NCBI GenBank assembly: GCA_019309045.1
Contig: JAFDGZ010000003.1
Coordinates: 21,464 to 85,463, forward strand
DNA length: 64,000 bases
Source of the DNA: Deltaproteobacteria bacterium
GTDB lineage: Bacteria; Desulfobacterota; Syntrophobacteria; BM002
Direction of reading: 5' to 3'
Position 1 is the stretch's first letter. Each line of letters begins with the position of its first letter. Positions 18,186 to 25,633 of this stretch are shown here, one piece after another. The notes below the pieces were generated by a model. The model did not search any database. It worked only from the letters and a program-made list of their open reading frames with translations, and was not told the origin of the DNA. The position numbers were made by a program, and so were the translations under genes.

Positions 18186-18989
18186 CTAGAACTCCGAATA
18201 GTCGACTTCTTCTCCGAGGTAGGCCTCAATGACTGCAGGGTCGTTTTTTACCTGTTTGGCGCTCCCCTCTGCGATTTTGAGGCCAAAGTTTATGACGGCT
18301 ATATTGTCGGAGATGTCCATGACTAGATTCATGTCATGCTCCACCAGAATTACGGTGATGCCCATGGTCCGTATACGAAGGATCAGTTCAGCAAGAGTCT
18401 CTGTTTCGCGCGTATTGAGGCCCCCAGCCGGCTCGTCCAGCAGGAGGATTTTGGGATTGGTCGCCAGGGCTCTTGCTATCTCCAGAAGTTTTTGTCCTCC
18501 CAGGGGTAAATTTGCAGCCAGTTCGTCCGGTCTGTCAGCCATGCCCACGAGGTCCAGGCAAGCCAGGGCATCCTCTCTGACCTGCTGTTCCTCTCGTCGG
18601 ACCCAGGGCAGACGCAAGCCGGAACTCACTATGCCGGCTCTGCTCTGTATATGCCTTCCCACCATGACATTTTCAAGAACGGTCATCCTGCCGAAAACTT
18701 CCACATTCTGGAAAGTACGAGAAACACCGAGCCTGGCAATGTGTTGGGCAGAGCAGCCGCTGATCTGCTTCCCATCAAGAAAAATAGAGCCGCTGGTCGC
18801 TGATAGAATACCAGTGATGATGTTGAACAGGGTTGTCTTGCCTGCCCCGTTGGGTCCAATTACTGCCTTTATGGATCCCTCCGCCACTGAAAAACTCACT
18901 CCTTTGAGGGCCTTCACACCACCAAAAGATTTTTTCAGATTTTCCACTTTCAATATGGCAGGAGGCTTTCCGTTATTCATCGGAGCCAT
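18186..18989 (-). CDS. livG: Liv-type ABC transporter ATPase LivG (system 1)
   Basis: ATPase with Walker A GPNGAGKTTLFN, the LivG-type insertion RTFQNVEVFGRMTVLENVMVGRH, signature LPLGGQKLLEIARAL, Walker B LLLDEPAGGL and H-loop VILVEHDMN. The C-terminus AYLGEE is the usual LivG tail. Two ATGs, at 18989 and 18980, are both possible starts. The operon context is livK-H-M-G-F. Confidence 0.93.
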   Translation of the reverse strand: MAPMNNGKPPAILKVENLKKSFGGVKALKGVSFSVAEGSIKAVIGPNGAGKTTLFNIITGILSATSGSIFLDGKQISGCSAQHIARLGVSRTFQNVEVFGRMTVLENVMVGRHIQSRAGIVSSGLRLPWVRREEQQVREDALACLDLVGMADRPDELAANLPLGGQKLLEIARALATNPKILLLDEPAGGLNTRETETLAELILRIRTMGITVILVEHDMNLVMDISDNIAVINFGLKIAEGSAKQVKNDPAVIEAYLGEEVDYSEF

Positions 18990-19105
18990 CTCTCAAACGT
19001 GTTGGCAGCGAGTAAAGGATCACCAAGTCCAGGAGCTCCCAGAATGTCTGCTGCCGCCACCCTTGCTGGAAGAATTTGACCCGGGCAGCATACTGTCCCA
19101 CACAT

Positions 19106-20083
19106 CTAGGTGCGAGCCTCTTTCTTAAGCCGCAACAGGCTGCGTACCTTGCCAAGGATTCCTACGAGTCCTTCGGGCAGAAACATTACTATGGCCAATA
19201 GAATGGCACCATAGACGAGAATATCAAAATCCTGGAACACGTGGAGCCACTCGTTGCCCAAGAAGGTCAACAACCAGGTACCGAGTAAAGCTCCCCAGAT
19301 AGAATGCATGCCCCCCACTACCACCATCATCACCAGTTTGATAGAAAAGAAGAGATCAAATGAGCTGGGACTGAGAAATCCCATGTAATGAGTATAAAGA
19401 CTTCCTGCAATCGAAGCATACACCGCGCTCAGAACAAAGATGGCCACCTTGTATCTCGCTGTTTCGATGCCCATGGCATCAGCCGCCACTTCACTATCGT
19501 GCAGCGAGCGCAGGGCCCGTCCTATGCGTGAGTCAATAATGTTGAGAGAGAATACCAGAATGACGAGAACAATGGACCACACGAGAATATAGTAGCGAAG
19601 CTCGCTGTCCAGGGAAAGGCCGGCAATGCTCAGGCCAGAAATGTCAGAAAAGCCAGAAGGTCCACCAGTGAGTTCCACCTCTTCATTGAGAAAAATACTG
19701 ACTATCATGCCAAAACCGAGGGTGGCCATGGCCAGATAGTGTCCCTTCAACTTCAGAGAAGGCACACCCACTACATATGCCACGGTGGCAGTAATCAACA
19801 CGCCAACAGCCATAGCCAGCCATGGCGACATGGACAGGCTTGAGTTCAATATGCCAGATGAATAGGCGCCAATGCCAAAAAAGGCTGCGTGTCCAAGGGA
19901 AATCTGACCGGCATATCCCATGAGTAAACTCAATCCCATGGCGATAAGGCTGTAGATACCGACAAAGATCATGATGTCCAGATAATGGCTTATTGACTCC
20001 ACGTTCAAGACCACTGCAGGAAACGCGGCAAGAAACAAGATGAGTCCAAGCAGTATGTGGCGATTCTGTCGCTGCATTTGCAC
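19106..20083 (-). CDS. livM: Liv-type ABC transporter permease LivM (system 1)
   Basis: A 325-residue polytopic permease with about nine hydrophobic segments. Motifs are the family MGYAGQISLGHAAFFGIGAY near residue 55, VGVPSLKLKGHYLAMATLGFG, TGGPSGFSDI, and the EAA-like cytoplasmic loop ALRSLHDSEVAADAMGI. It forms the channel with LivH. It lies between livH (116-base gap) and livG. Confidence 0.93.
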   Translation of the reverse strand: MQMQRQNRHILLGLILFLAAFPAVVLNVESISHYLDIMIFVGIYSLIAMGLSLLMGYAGQISLGHAAFFGIGAYSSGILNSSLSMSPWLAMAVGVLITATVAYVVGVPSLKLKGHYLAMATLGFGMIVSIFLNEEVELTGGPSGFSDISGLSIAGLSLDSELRYYILVWSIVLVILVFSLNIIDSRIGRALRSLHDSEVAADAMGIETARYKVAIFVLSAVYASIAGSLYTHYMGFLSPSSFDLFFSIKLVMMVVVGGMHSIWGALLGTWLLTFLGNEWLHVFQDFDILVYGAILLAIVMFLPEGLVGILGKVRSLLRLKKEART

Positions 20084-20198
20084 CAGGCTGAGTTGACTTA
20101 TCAGTTCTATTCATCAAGAGGATCGTCAGTTGACTCTGTCGAACCTGTGGCCGTACAGTGATCCTCCACAATGCATGGGTGCTGTAGAAAGAGTCCGG

Positions 20199-21101
20199 CT
20201 AGAATTTCTTGATCTTACTTGCCTCCACGTTGCCAAAGAGGCCGCTTGGTTTCAGAAAGAGCACGAGCAAAAGCACCAGCAGTGCCACGGCATCCTTGTA
20301 GCCAGAGGAGACGAATCCAGCACAGAAAGACTCGATGACTCCAAGCAGGAGACCAGCCACCACAGCACCGTAAAAACTGCCGAGACCTCCCAGAACAGCA
20401 GCCCCGAACCCCTTCAACGCCAACAGAGCCCCTCGATCGTATTCCATGAGAGAAATGGGCGTGACCGCGGCGCCGGCCACAGCCCCTATAGCTGCACTCA
20501 AGGCGAAGGATATGAGCACCATGGTTTTAACCTTAATACCCACCAGACGAGCAGCCTCTGAGTTGTCAGCACAGGCGAGCATAGCTTTGCCATAGCGAGT
20601 TTTTTTGAAAAAAAATGTCATCAAGACCACAACCGCCAGGGTCAGGCCGAGAACCCAGAGGGTCTGGGTCTGGACGGCAGCGCCCATGAGAAAAATGGGT
20701 TTGTTGCCCGAGAAGGGGGGCAATACATAAGGATCCTTCCCCCAGACGAACATGGCAATTCCCTTGAGGAGAATTGAAACGGCTATGGTAACAATGATAA
20801 GAGTGAGCACCGTGGCATTCTTGAGAGGATTTATGGTGAGCCGCTCCATGAGCGCACCAACAAGAGTTACCATCGCTACTGCCAGCACGAAAGCGACAGG
20901 AAGAGCCAGATGCAGGGTTGTACTGCAAAATACCATGAGCAGTCCGCCAAGCATGACAAACTCGCCCTGGGCGAAGTTTATGATCTCTGTCACATTATAG
21001 ATTATGTTGAAACCAAGGCCGACCAGGGCGTAGATGCTTCCAACGGTTACGCCTGTAAATAGATACTGGATAATTTGACCTGTAAGAGAAATCTTCTCCA
21101 T
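20199..21101 (-). CDS. livH: Liv-type ABC transporter permease LivH (system 1)
   Basis: A 300-residue inner-membrane permease with eight or so hydrophobic segments. It has VGLGFNIIYNVTEIINFAQGEFVMLGG (classic LivH), a cytoplasmic loop AMLACADNSEAARLVGIKV, and LLALKGFGAAVLGGLGSFYGAVVAGLLLG near the end. It lies 475 bases downstream of livK and beyond a candidate terminator, so it is probably expressed below the level of the binding protein. Confidence 0.94.
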   Translation of the reverse strand: MEKISLTGQIIQYLFTGVTVGSIYALVGLGFNIIYNVTEIINFAQGEFVMLGGLLMVFCSTTLHLALPVAFVLAVAMVTLVGALMERLTINPLKNATVLTLIIVTIAVSILLKGIAMFVWGKDPYVLPPFSGNKPIFLMGAAVQTQTLWVLGLTLAVVVLMTFFFKKTRYGKAMLACADNSEAARLVGIKVKTMVLISFALSAAIGAVAGAAVTPISLMEYDRGALLALKGFGAAVLGGLGSFYGAVVAGLLLGVIESFCAGFVSSGYKDAVALLVLLLVLFLKPSGLFGNVEASKIKKF

Positions 21102-21513
21102 AAGTGCTCAATGAGAGTCGAAGTAGAGTGAGTTCCAGGGGGAGCTTTGCGGCCAATCATTCCCCATGCCAATCGAACTGGCAAAATCCGCTACAACTTA
21201 AACGATCCGCAATAATGGAGCAAGCATGTTTTGCGAGTTTTTCGCTGTCAAGGAAATTTCTCTTGCACAGTCTGCACCAGAACCGCTCGAGGGATGATGT
21301 CAGTTGTTGGTCATTGCTTGACAGGGTGTGCGAGGCGATTGGCTGCACGGCAACGAGTTGGCAGGGGCAGGCTTCAGACTGCCTTGCCCTGCCCTGCAGG
21401 CTCGGTTTACAGCACAATCCTTGTGCCGCTGCTCAATTTTGCCTGGCAGGCATAACAGCCTCCTAGCCTCCCAGCCTTCTGGCTTCAGGAAACCCACAAC
21501 CCGCATCACAACA

Positions 21514-21550
21514 AAGGCCCCTCGGAAACAGCAGTCTCCGGCGGGGCCTT
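21514..21550 (-). terminator. Partial terminator between livK and livH
   Basis: On the minus strand an eight-base-pair stem AAGGCCCC/GGGGCCTT (arms 21543-21550 and 21514-21521) follows the livK stop by 27 bases. It is succeeded by TTGTTGTGATG, a weak U-tract. Such a structure after a binding-protein gene typically lets only part of transcription continue into the permease genes. The rest of the livH-livK gap (21102-21513) holds no gene that I can recognise. Confidence 0.6.
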
Positions 21551-21576
21551 GTTCGTTCTGCTCTGAGGTGATTCTG

Positions 21577-22749
21577 TTACGGGGCTAGAGCCCAATCTCC
21601 ATTTTTCACCACGACCATAACAAAGGCGTCTTTGGTCAGGCCATTGTGATCAGTAGGTGAAAAGTTAAAGACACCGTGCTGTCCGATGAAGTTCTTGCGG
21701 TTTTCCAGATAATTCCTGATCTTGGCTCGATCAGGTCCCACTGCCTGGAGGGCTTCCACAGCCAGATGAAGGGCATCCCAGGCATGACCGCCAAAGGAAG
21801 ACAACGGCTCATGATACTTTTTCTGGTATGCCTCGTTGTACGCCATGATAACCTTCTTTTGTGGATTGTCCGCAGGAACCAGGTCAGGAATGTTCACCCG
21901 GCCGAGAGGGCACAAGACTCCCTCTGCTGCTCCGCCTGCAAGTTCGATGTTCTTGCGACTGCCAAATCCGTGGCTCTGAAACAAAGGGATCGATGTCATG
22001 CCGAGATCGTACCAGTTTTTCACTACCAGCACCTGGGTCGGCCCGACAGACCAGTTCACGATAGCCTGGGCATCTGTGCCGCGTATGCGAGTGAGCTGAG
22101 CAGTAAGGTCGGTATCTTTCGGACCGTAGCGTTCATCTGTAACAATGGTAACTCCTTTTATGGGTGCCAGTCTGAGGAGTTCTTCGCGGCCACTGGCGCC
22201 AAAGCCGGTGGAAACACTCATAATGGCAATTTTCGTGATGCCTTTACTCAACATGTAGTCGTAGATCTTCTCGACAGCATGGCTGTCTGACTGGGGAACC
22301 TTGAAAATCCACTTTCTGTCGCTAACCGGTGTAACAATCTTCACGCTGGCCGCACAGGAGATCAATGGCACCTTGGCTTGATTGCACACTTTGACCACGG
22401 CAAGGGTGTTGCCGCTCAGACTGGGGCCGATAATTACCGGCACTTTGTCCCTCTTGATAAGCCTTTTTACGGCAAGCACGCACTTGGTCTCGTCACTCTC
22501 GTCGTCATAGAGTACGAGCTCCAGCTTGTGTCCATTGATGCCGCCCTTGCTGTTCAACTGTTCCACGATCATCTCGGCCGTCTTTTTTTCTGGCTCCCCG
22601 AGAAACGAGGCCCGGCCAGTCACAGAAAAAACCGCTCCAACTTTGTAAGTGCTTGCTGCGGTAGCCACAGAAGGAGACGTCCACCATGGTACCAACAAGC
22701 ACAGGACCAATGCCCCTGCCACTGCCAGCCTGTAAGCAAACCTCTTCAT
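21577..22749 (-). CDS. livK: Liv-type ABC transporter substrate-binding protein (system 1)
   Basis: The periplasmic ligand-binding protein of the operon. It has a signal peptide (RLAVAGALVLCLLVPWW, cleaved near ATAAS), then KVGAVFSVTGRASFLGEP, KGGINGHKLELVLYDDESDETK and VIIGPSLSGNTLAVV, all standard for the Peripla_BP_6 family. The ligand is not readable, but paaK-iorAB and the Tyr leader suggest an arylacetate or aromatic compound rather than leucine. A consensus AGGAGGT precedes the ATG. It is the first structural gene after the attenuator, with about 210 bases between the terminator and the start. Confidence 0.93.
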   Translation of the reverse strand: MKRFAYRLAVAGALVLCLLVPWWTSPSVATAASTYKVGAVFSVTGRASFLGEPEKKTAEMIVEQLNSKGGINGHKLELVLYDDESDETKCVLAVKRLIKRDKVPVIIGPSLSGNTLAVVKVCNQAKVPLISCAASVKIVTPVSDRKWIFKVPQSDSHAVEKIYDYMLSKGITKIAIMSVSTGFGASGREELLRLAPIKGVTIVTDERYGPKDTDLTAQLTRIRGTDAQAIVNWSVGPTQVLVVKNWYDLGMTSIPLFQSHGFGSRKNIELAGGAAEGVLCPLGRVNIPDLVPADNPQKKVIMAYNEAYQKKYHEPLSSFGGHAWDALHLAVEALQAVGPDRAKIRNYLENRKNFIGQHGVFNFSPTDHNGLTKDAFVMVVVKNGDWALAP

Positions 22750-22960
22750 CCTTGTACCTCCTTCGACTGTTTCACATTGTTCTGTTTGCCTGCAGAAGAC
22801 CGAGAAGGTGGTGCAGTCGAGCCGATACCTTCAGTCCTCTTCCCTCCCCCAGGAGGTCAGCTGCCGCCAACCTCTTGTTGCCAAATAAGCCAGCAAATTC
22901 TCCGCCCTACATCCTTGTTCAGTCCAGACCGCCATCTGCGCGAAGCAATTATCATCCACA

Positions 22961-22996
22961 AAAAAAGCCGTGAGCACTCTCACCTGCCCACGGCTT
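22961..22996 (-). terminator. Attenuator terminator (3:4 hairpin) of the liv-paaK-ior leader
   Basis: The stem AAGCCGTG (22996-22989) pairs with CACGGCTT (22972-22965), eight base pairs with a 16-base loop. It continues directly into a run of seven T on the minus strand (22967 side to 22960). No gene ends upstream on this strand, so the terminator can only act on the operon leader. Confidence 0.85.
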
Positions 22997-23019
22997 CGTC
23001 TCCATATTTACAGCTGAGA

Positions 23020-23097
23020 CTAGTGGACAGACGTCTCCCGCGCATAATAGTAGCAATAATAGCCACGGGTCGGGATCTGTCCACTATGATATATCAT
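23020..23097 (-). CDS. Tyr-rich attenuator leader peptide (25 residues)
   Basis: The codons spell M-I-Y-H-S-G-Q-I-P-T-R-G-Y-Y-C-Y-Y-Y then A-R-E-T-S-V-H and TAG. Six of 25 residues are Tyr, five of them within a six-codon run (23061-23044). AGGA sits seven bases before the ATG. The peptide spans segments 1 and 2 of the attenuator in the order required for ribosome stalling control. It has no expected function apart from being translated. Confidence 0.85.
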   Translation of the reverse strand: MIYHSGQIPTRGYYCYYYARETSVH

Positions 23098-23132
23098 AAG
23101 TACATCCTAGACTTTCTATTTATTAAAATGTT

Positions 23133-23161
23133 AATCTACATAAATAAACTTTGCAAGTCAA
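23133..23161 (-). promoter_or_regulatory. Sigma-70 promoter of the liv-paaK-ior operon
   Basis: On the minus strand TTGACT (23161-23156) and TAGATT (23138-23133) are 17 bases apart, placing the transcription start near 23126. That is about 30 bases before the leader peptide. A shifted alternative, TTGCAA-17-TAACAT, overlaps it. Confidence 0.65.
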
Positions 23162-23215
23162 GAGAAAACTGAATCCTTGCCGCCTTTATGCTATTTCAAT
23201 CTTGAAAGGTATTTC

Positions 23216-23956
23216 ATGGCGAGAAACAAGGGCAAACAACTGGCGAAAATACTCCAATATATCCTGCTTTATCGTCCTGATGAATTTGGCCTCTTTTTCA
23301 ATGAAGACGGCACCCTTCCCATAAAGGAACTTCTCTGGGCCTTGCACGAAGAGAAAGGCTGGACATACGTGCGGCCGAGTCATCTCACTGAGCTCCTGTA
23401 CTCCGGCATGGATCCTGGCTTCATTATTGAAGACAAACAGATCAAGATAGTAAGGAAACCAAAATGGAGCCTCAGCCCCGCTCCACCACCTACCCTGCTC
23501 TTCCACGCTGCCAGACAGAGAGCTTACCCCGTCATCCGCAAGCACGGCCTCCGGCCCACGAACAGATCTTATGTGCCTCTGGCGAGCTGCGAAGAGCTGG
23601 CAGTACGAATTGGCAGTCGGCGTGATGCCGAGCCAGTGCTGCTCACCATACATGCCGGCCGGGCCTCTAAAAACGGCATCCCTTTTTACAGCAGCCACGG
23701 CCTGCTCTACCTGGCAGAACAAGTTCCTGTGGAATACATCTCTGGGCCTCCTCTGCGGGAGCACCCACCGGCACCGAGCCGGCAGAAAACAGGCAAACCA
23801 TCTCTGTCGTCAGTTCCCCCAACACCAGGATCATTTGTTCTCGACCCTGCTAGAGATCTTGATCCCCAACGAAGACAGCGTCAAGAAAAGAAGGAGAGAC
23901 AAAAGCGAGACATTCGGCGACAGCGCCGCAAAAAAAGAAGGCAAAAATCCTGGTGA
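23216..23956 (+). CDS. Tpt1/KptA-like (RNA 2'-phosphotransferase fold) protein, probably catalytically degenerate
   Basis: The order of motifs follows KptA: LAKILQYILLYRPDEFGL, a winged-helix stretch to residue 80, LFHAARQRAYPVIRKHGLRP, then VLLTIHAGRASKNGIPFY and LLYLAEQVPVEYI. The usual Arg-His of LxxLLRHxP is Leu-Tyr here, the RAxQGHS segment is absent, and the HVHLS motif is YVPLA. NAD-dependent removal of tRNA 2'-phosphate is therefore doubtful. The last 35 residues are extremely Arg/Lys-rich and may bind nucleic acid. The Met at 23216 is preferred over 23177 because GAAAGG precedes it. It is divergent from the liv operon. Confidence 0.7.
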   Translation: MARNKGKQLAKILQYILLYRPDEFGLFFNEDGTLPIKELLWALHEEKGWTYVRPSHLTELLYSGMDPGFIIEDKQIKIVRKPKWSLSPAPPPTLLFHAARQRAYPVIRKHGLRPTNRSYVPLASCEELAVRIGSRRDAEPVLLTIHAGRASKNGIPFYSSHGLLYLAEQVPVEYISGPPLREHPPAPSRQKTGKPSLSSVPPTPGSFVLDPARDLDPQRRQRQEKKERQKRDIRRQRRKKRRQKSW

Positions 23957-24035
23957 CAGAGAAACTAGGAGAGGACGGCATTGAAAGGGTGTGCGGCGGC
24001 GAGAAAGCTGCATTCCTGCAATGTGTGAGAAGCAA

Positions 24036-24168
24036 GTGGCGGGGTCAAACCCCGCCACCAAACTCCCTCTGACCCTTCCAGCCCTACCCACAGGTTTCGC
24101 CTTCGTTGCATCGAAGCTACTTGCGGAGGCAAGCGGCATTCAACTTTCGCGACCCGTTCAGGGTCGCG
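24036..24168. other. Structured intergenic stretch with four hairpins
   Basis: Within the 413-base gap 23957-24369 four hairpins follow each other. They are GTGGCGGGG/CCCCGCCAC (24036-24058), CTTCG/CGAAG (24101-24116), CTTGC/GCAAG (24120-24133) and CGCGACCC/GGGTCGCG (24148-24168). None has a U-tract on the plus strand. It could be a small RNA, a leader of the following gene, or a palindromic repeat unit. I recognise no riboswitch family. Confidence 0.45.
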
Positions 24169-24369
24169 GCCGGATAGCCTGAAGGAGTTACTTTCAGTTT
24201 ATAGTTTCATTCTTTTTGAGGTCAAGTTTTTTCATACTGCCGCCCCAGTTTTTCCTCTGCCTCATGAATTGCAGTAATTGTCTTTCTAGCGCTTGCCCCT
24301 GGACAGTCGCCGACTTAAAATGACAGTGGATGTTGAAACAGCTCTACCCCTAACCAAGGAGTTTTTTCT

Positions 24370-24810
24370 ATGTGCAGCAATTACCGACTACAGTGTTCAT
24401 GTGGGGCAAACCAGGCAAACCTCATGTTCAGAAATCAAATCCTGCCGGTTGAAGTTGTCTCCGAGCTTTTTTGTCCGCTCTGTTCTCTGCCTGTTGACTT
24501 CGATTCCGAGCGTATGATCGCCGACAATGGCTGGCTGTTGGAATTCGACATGGATCTTGCCAGGGCTTGCTTGCGAGGAGCGGGGATTGAAAAACGTGAC
24601 ATCAACCCCGCCTTCTTGTTCGACGAGGGCTATGCAAGCTGGAATGGCCTTACCCCCAATGATCTCGAGCAGAGAATACTCGAGCGCCAGGATATTCTTC
24701 CCCTGGCAAAGGAAAATATGCGCTTATACCTCGAGGAAATACGGCGCTGGGGTTGCGCCCGCGTGCAAAAACTGCGAGATGCTGGCTGGCGCAAGGCCCA
24801 GGCTTGTTAA
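24370..24810 (+). CDS. Hypothetical protein with N-terminal zinc-knuckle cysteines
   Basis: A 146-residue soluble protein. C-x-C (CSCGA) near residue 9 and CPLC near residue 35 could form a zinc ribbon. The remainder is acidic and helical (DMDLARACLRGAGIE, NDLEQRILERQDIL, RLYLEEIRRWG). I recognise no named family. Its last codons overlap the end of the convergent PGA-hydrolase gene by four bases. An in-frame upstream region lacks a clear ribosome site; this ATG opens the conserved-looking part. Confidence 0.65.
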   Translation: MCSNYRLQCSCGANQANLMFRNQILPVEVVSELFCPLCSLPVDFDSERMIADNGWLLEFDMDLARACLRGAGIEKRDINPAFLFDEGYASWNGLTPNDLEQRILERQDILPLAKENMRLYLEEIRRWGCARVQKLRDAGWRKAQAC

Positions 24811-25412
24811 CTCTTGCCAGCCATCCATCTCCGTACAAATTCCACAAGCATTTGGCTGAGAACCATGGCATCACCCGCTGGCACAGATCGTTCCTGTTTA
24901 TTGCCGGTTGTTGTCTGACGAAGCATCAGAGGCAACTCCAATTGTATTCCCTTGCTTGGCGCCAGATTGACAATGTTGTTGGGATCGCGCCCCCGCAGCG
25001 AAGATGGAATTTGTTGCCAATCACTGATCCATTCATACTCGGGCAGGCCGTGGCGAAGCAGATCAGCAAGGCTTTCCAGCAGAGATTTATTCAAACCTCC
25101 CACATATACCTGCCTCTGAGAACGCCCATGCCCATGGATCGACAGGACCAGGCTCACATGGTTGATAAATTTTTCGAGAAGCGGATGTCTATCAGGCTCT
25201 AGCTGGTGGCTCGGACAGTGCAGGGCCCGATTGCCGGAAGGCAGCCTTCCGGAAAAAACGTAAAGGCTGGCGCCGCTTTCACTGGCCACGAATCTGGCGA
25301 TGGCCTCTGTTCCTGGTTCTATGCCGCCGCCATGGGGAGCCAGCACGCCCAGCGGACCCCGCAGTTGGAGCGATTCCACCACTGCCATTCTTTGCTGCTC
25401 CGATCCAGTCAC
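24807..25412 (-). CDS. Poly-gamma-glutamate hydrolase family protein
   Basis: The signature APHGGGIEPGTEAIARFVA (residues about 24-42), followed by a second His in SIHGHGRSQRQVYVGG, matches the zinc peptidase-like PGH/DUF867 family. That family includes phage enzymes that cut poly-gamma-glutamate capsules and chromosomal homologues. The length of 201 residues is typical and there is no signal peptide. No phage genes surround it, so it is probably a resident chromosomal copy. Confidence 0.85.
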   Translation of the reverse strand: MTGSEQQRMAVVESLQLRGPLGVLAPHGGGIEPGTEAIARFVASESGASLYVFSGRLPSGNRALHCPSHQLEPDRHPLLEKFINHVSLVLSIHGHGRSQRQVYVGGLNKSLLESLADLLRHGLPEYEWISDWQQIPSSLRGRDPNNIVNLAPSKGIQLELPLMLRQTTTGNKQERSVPAGDAMVLSQMLVEFVRRWMAGKS

Positions 25413-25524
25413 GCCCCCTGCCCTGCATCTCTATCATTGAGAAACTGAGAAAGACAAATATATCAATATGATACAGCAAAAGAGCGCTGTCGATGGACTT
25501 TCCCTTGCTTTCAGAGGATAATAA

Positions 25525-25542
25525 GCTTGCAATTGTGCAAGC
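25525..25542. repeat. Inverted repeat upstream of helicase gene
   Basis: GCTTGCA-ATTG-TGCAAGC is a perfect seven-base inverted repeat, 92 bases before the helicase ATG. It is operator-like in size, and no regulator gene lies next to it. Confidence 0.35.
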
Positions 25543-25633
25543 GACTCCAGGCAGGAGGTTTGTCTCACCACTGCCCGGGAGCGGAGACGCTTCAATCTCT
25601 TAAAACATTATATATCTTTCTTGTAAACAGGAA

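Larger units (their letters stand above)
22961..23097 (-). promoter_or_regulatory. Ribosome-mediated tyrosine attenuator leader
   Basis: Three competing pairings are visible on the minus strand. 1:2 is AGTGGACAGA (23085-23076) with TCTGTCCACT (23031-23022), ten perfect pairs. 2:3 is CTGTCCAC (23030-23023) with GTGGGCAG (22991-22984), eight pairs with one G-U. 3:4 is the terminator. Segment 1 lies at the start and segment 2 at the end of a leader peptide, with the Tyr codon run between them. A ribosome waiting for Tyr-tRNA would cover segment 1, free segment 2 for segment 3, and prevent termination. A ribosome that reads on would cover segment 2 and allow termination. Confidence 0.85.

Noticed and set aside
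22750..23160. T-box riboswitch as the control element of livK.
   Set aside because: I see no specifier loop or T-box consensus. A translated Tyr-rich peptide with 1:2, 2:3 and 3:4 pairings explains the leader better.
24807..25412. Prophage remnant, suggested by the PGA-hydrolase-family gene.
   Set aside because: No other phage genes are near, and chromosomal copies of this family are common.
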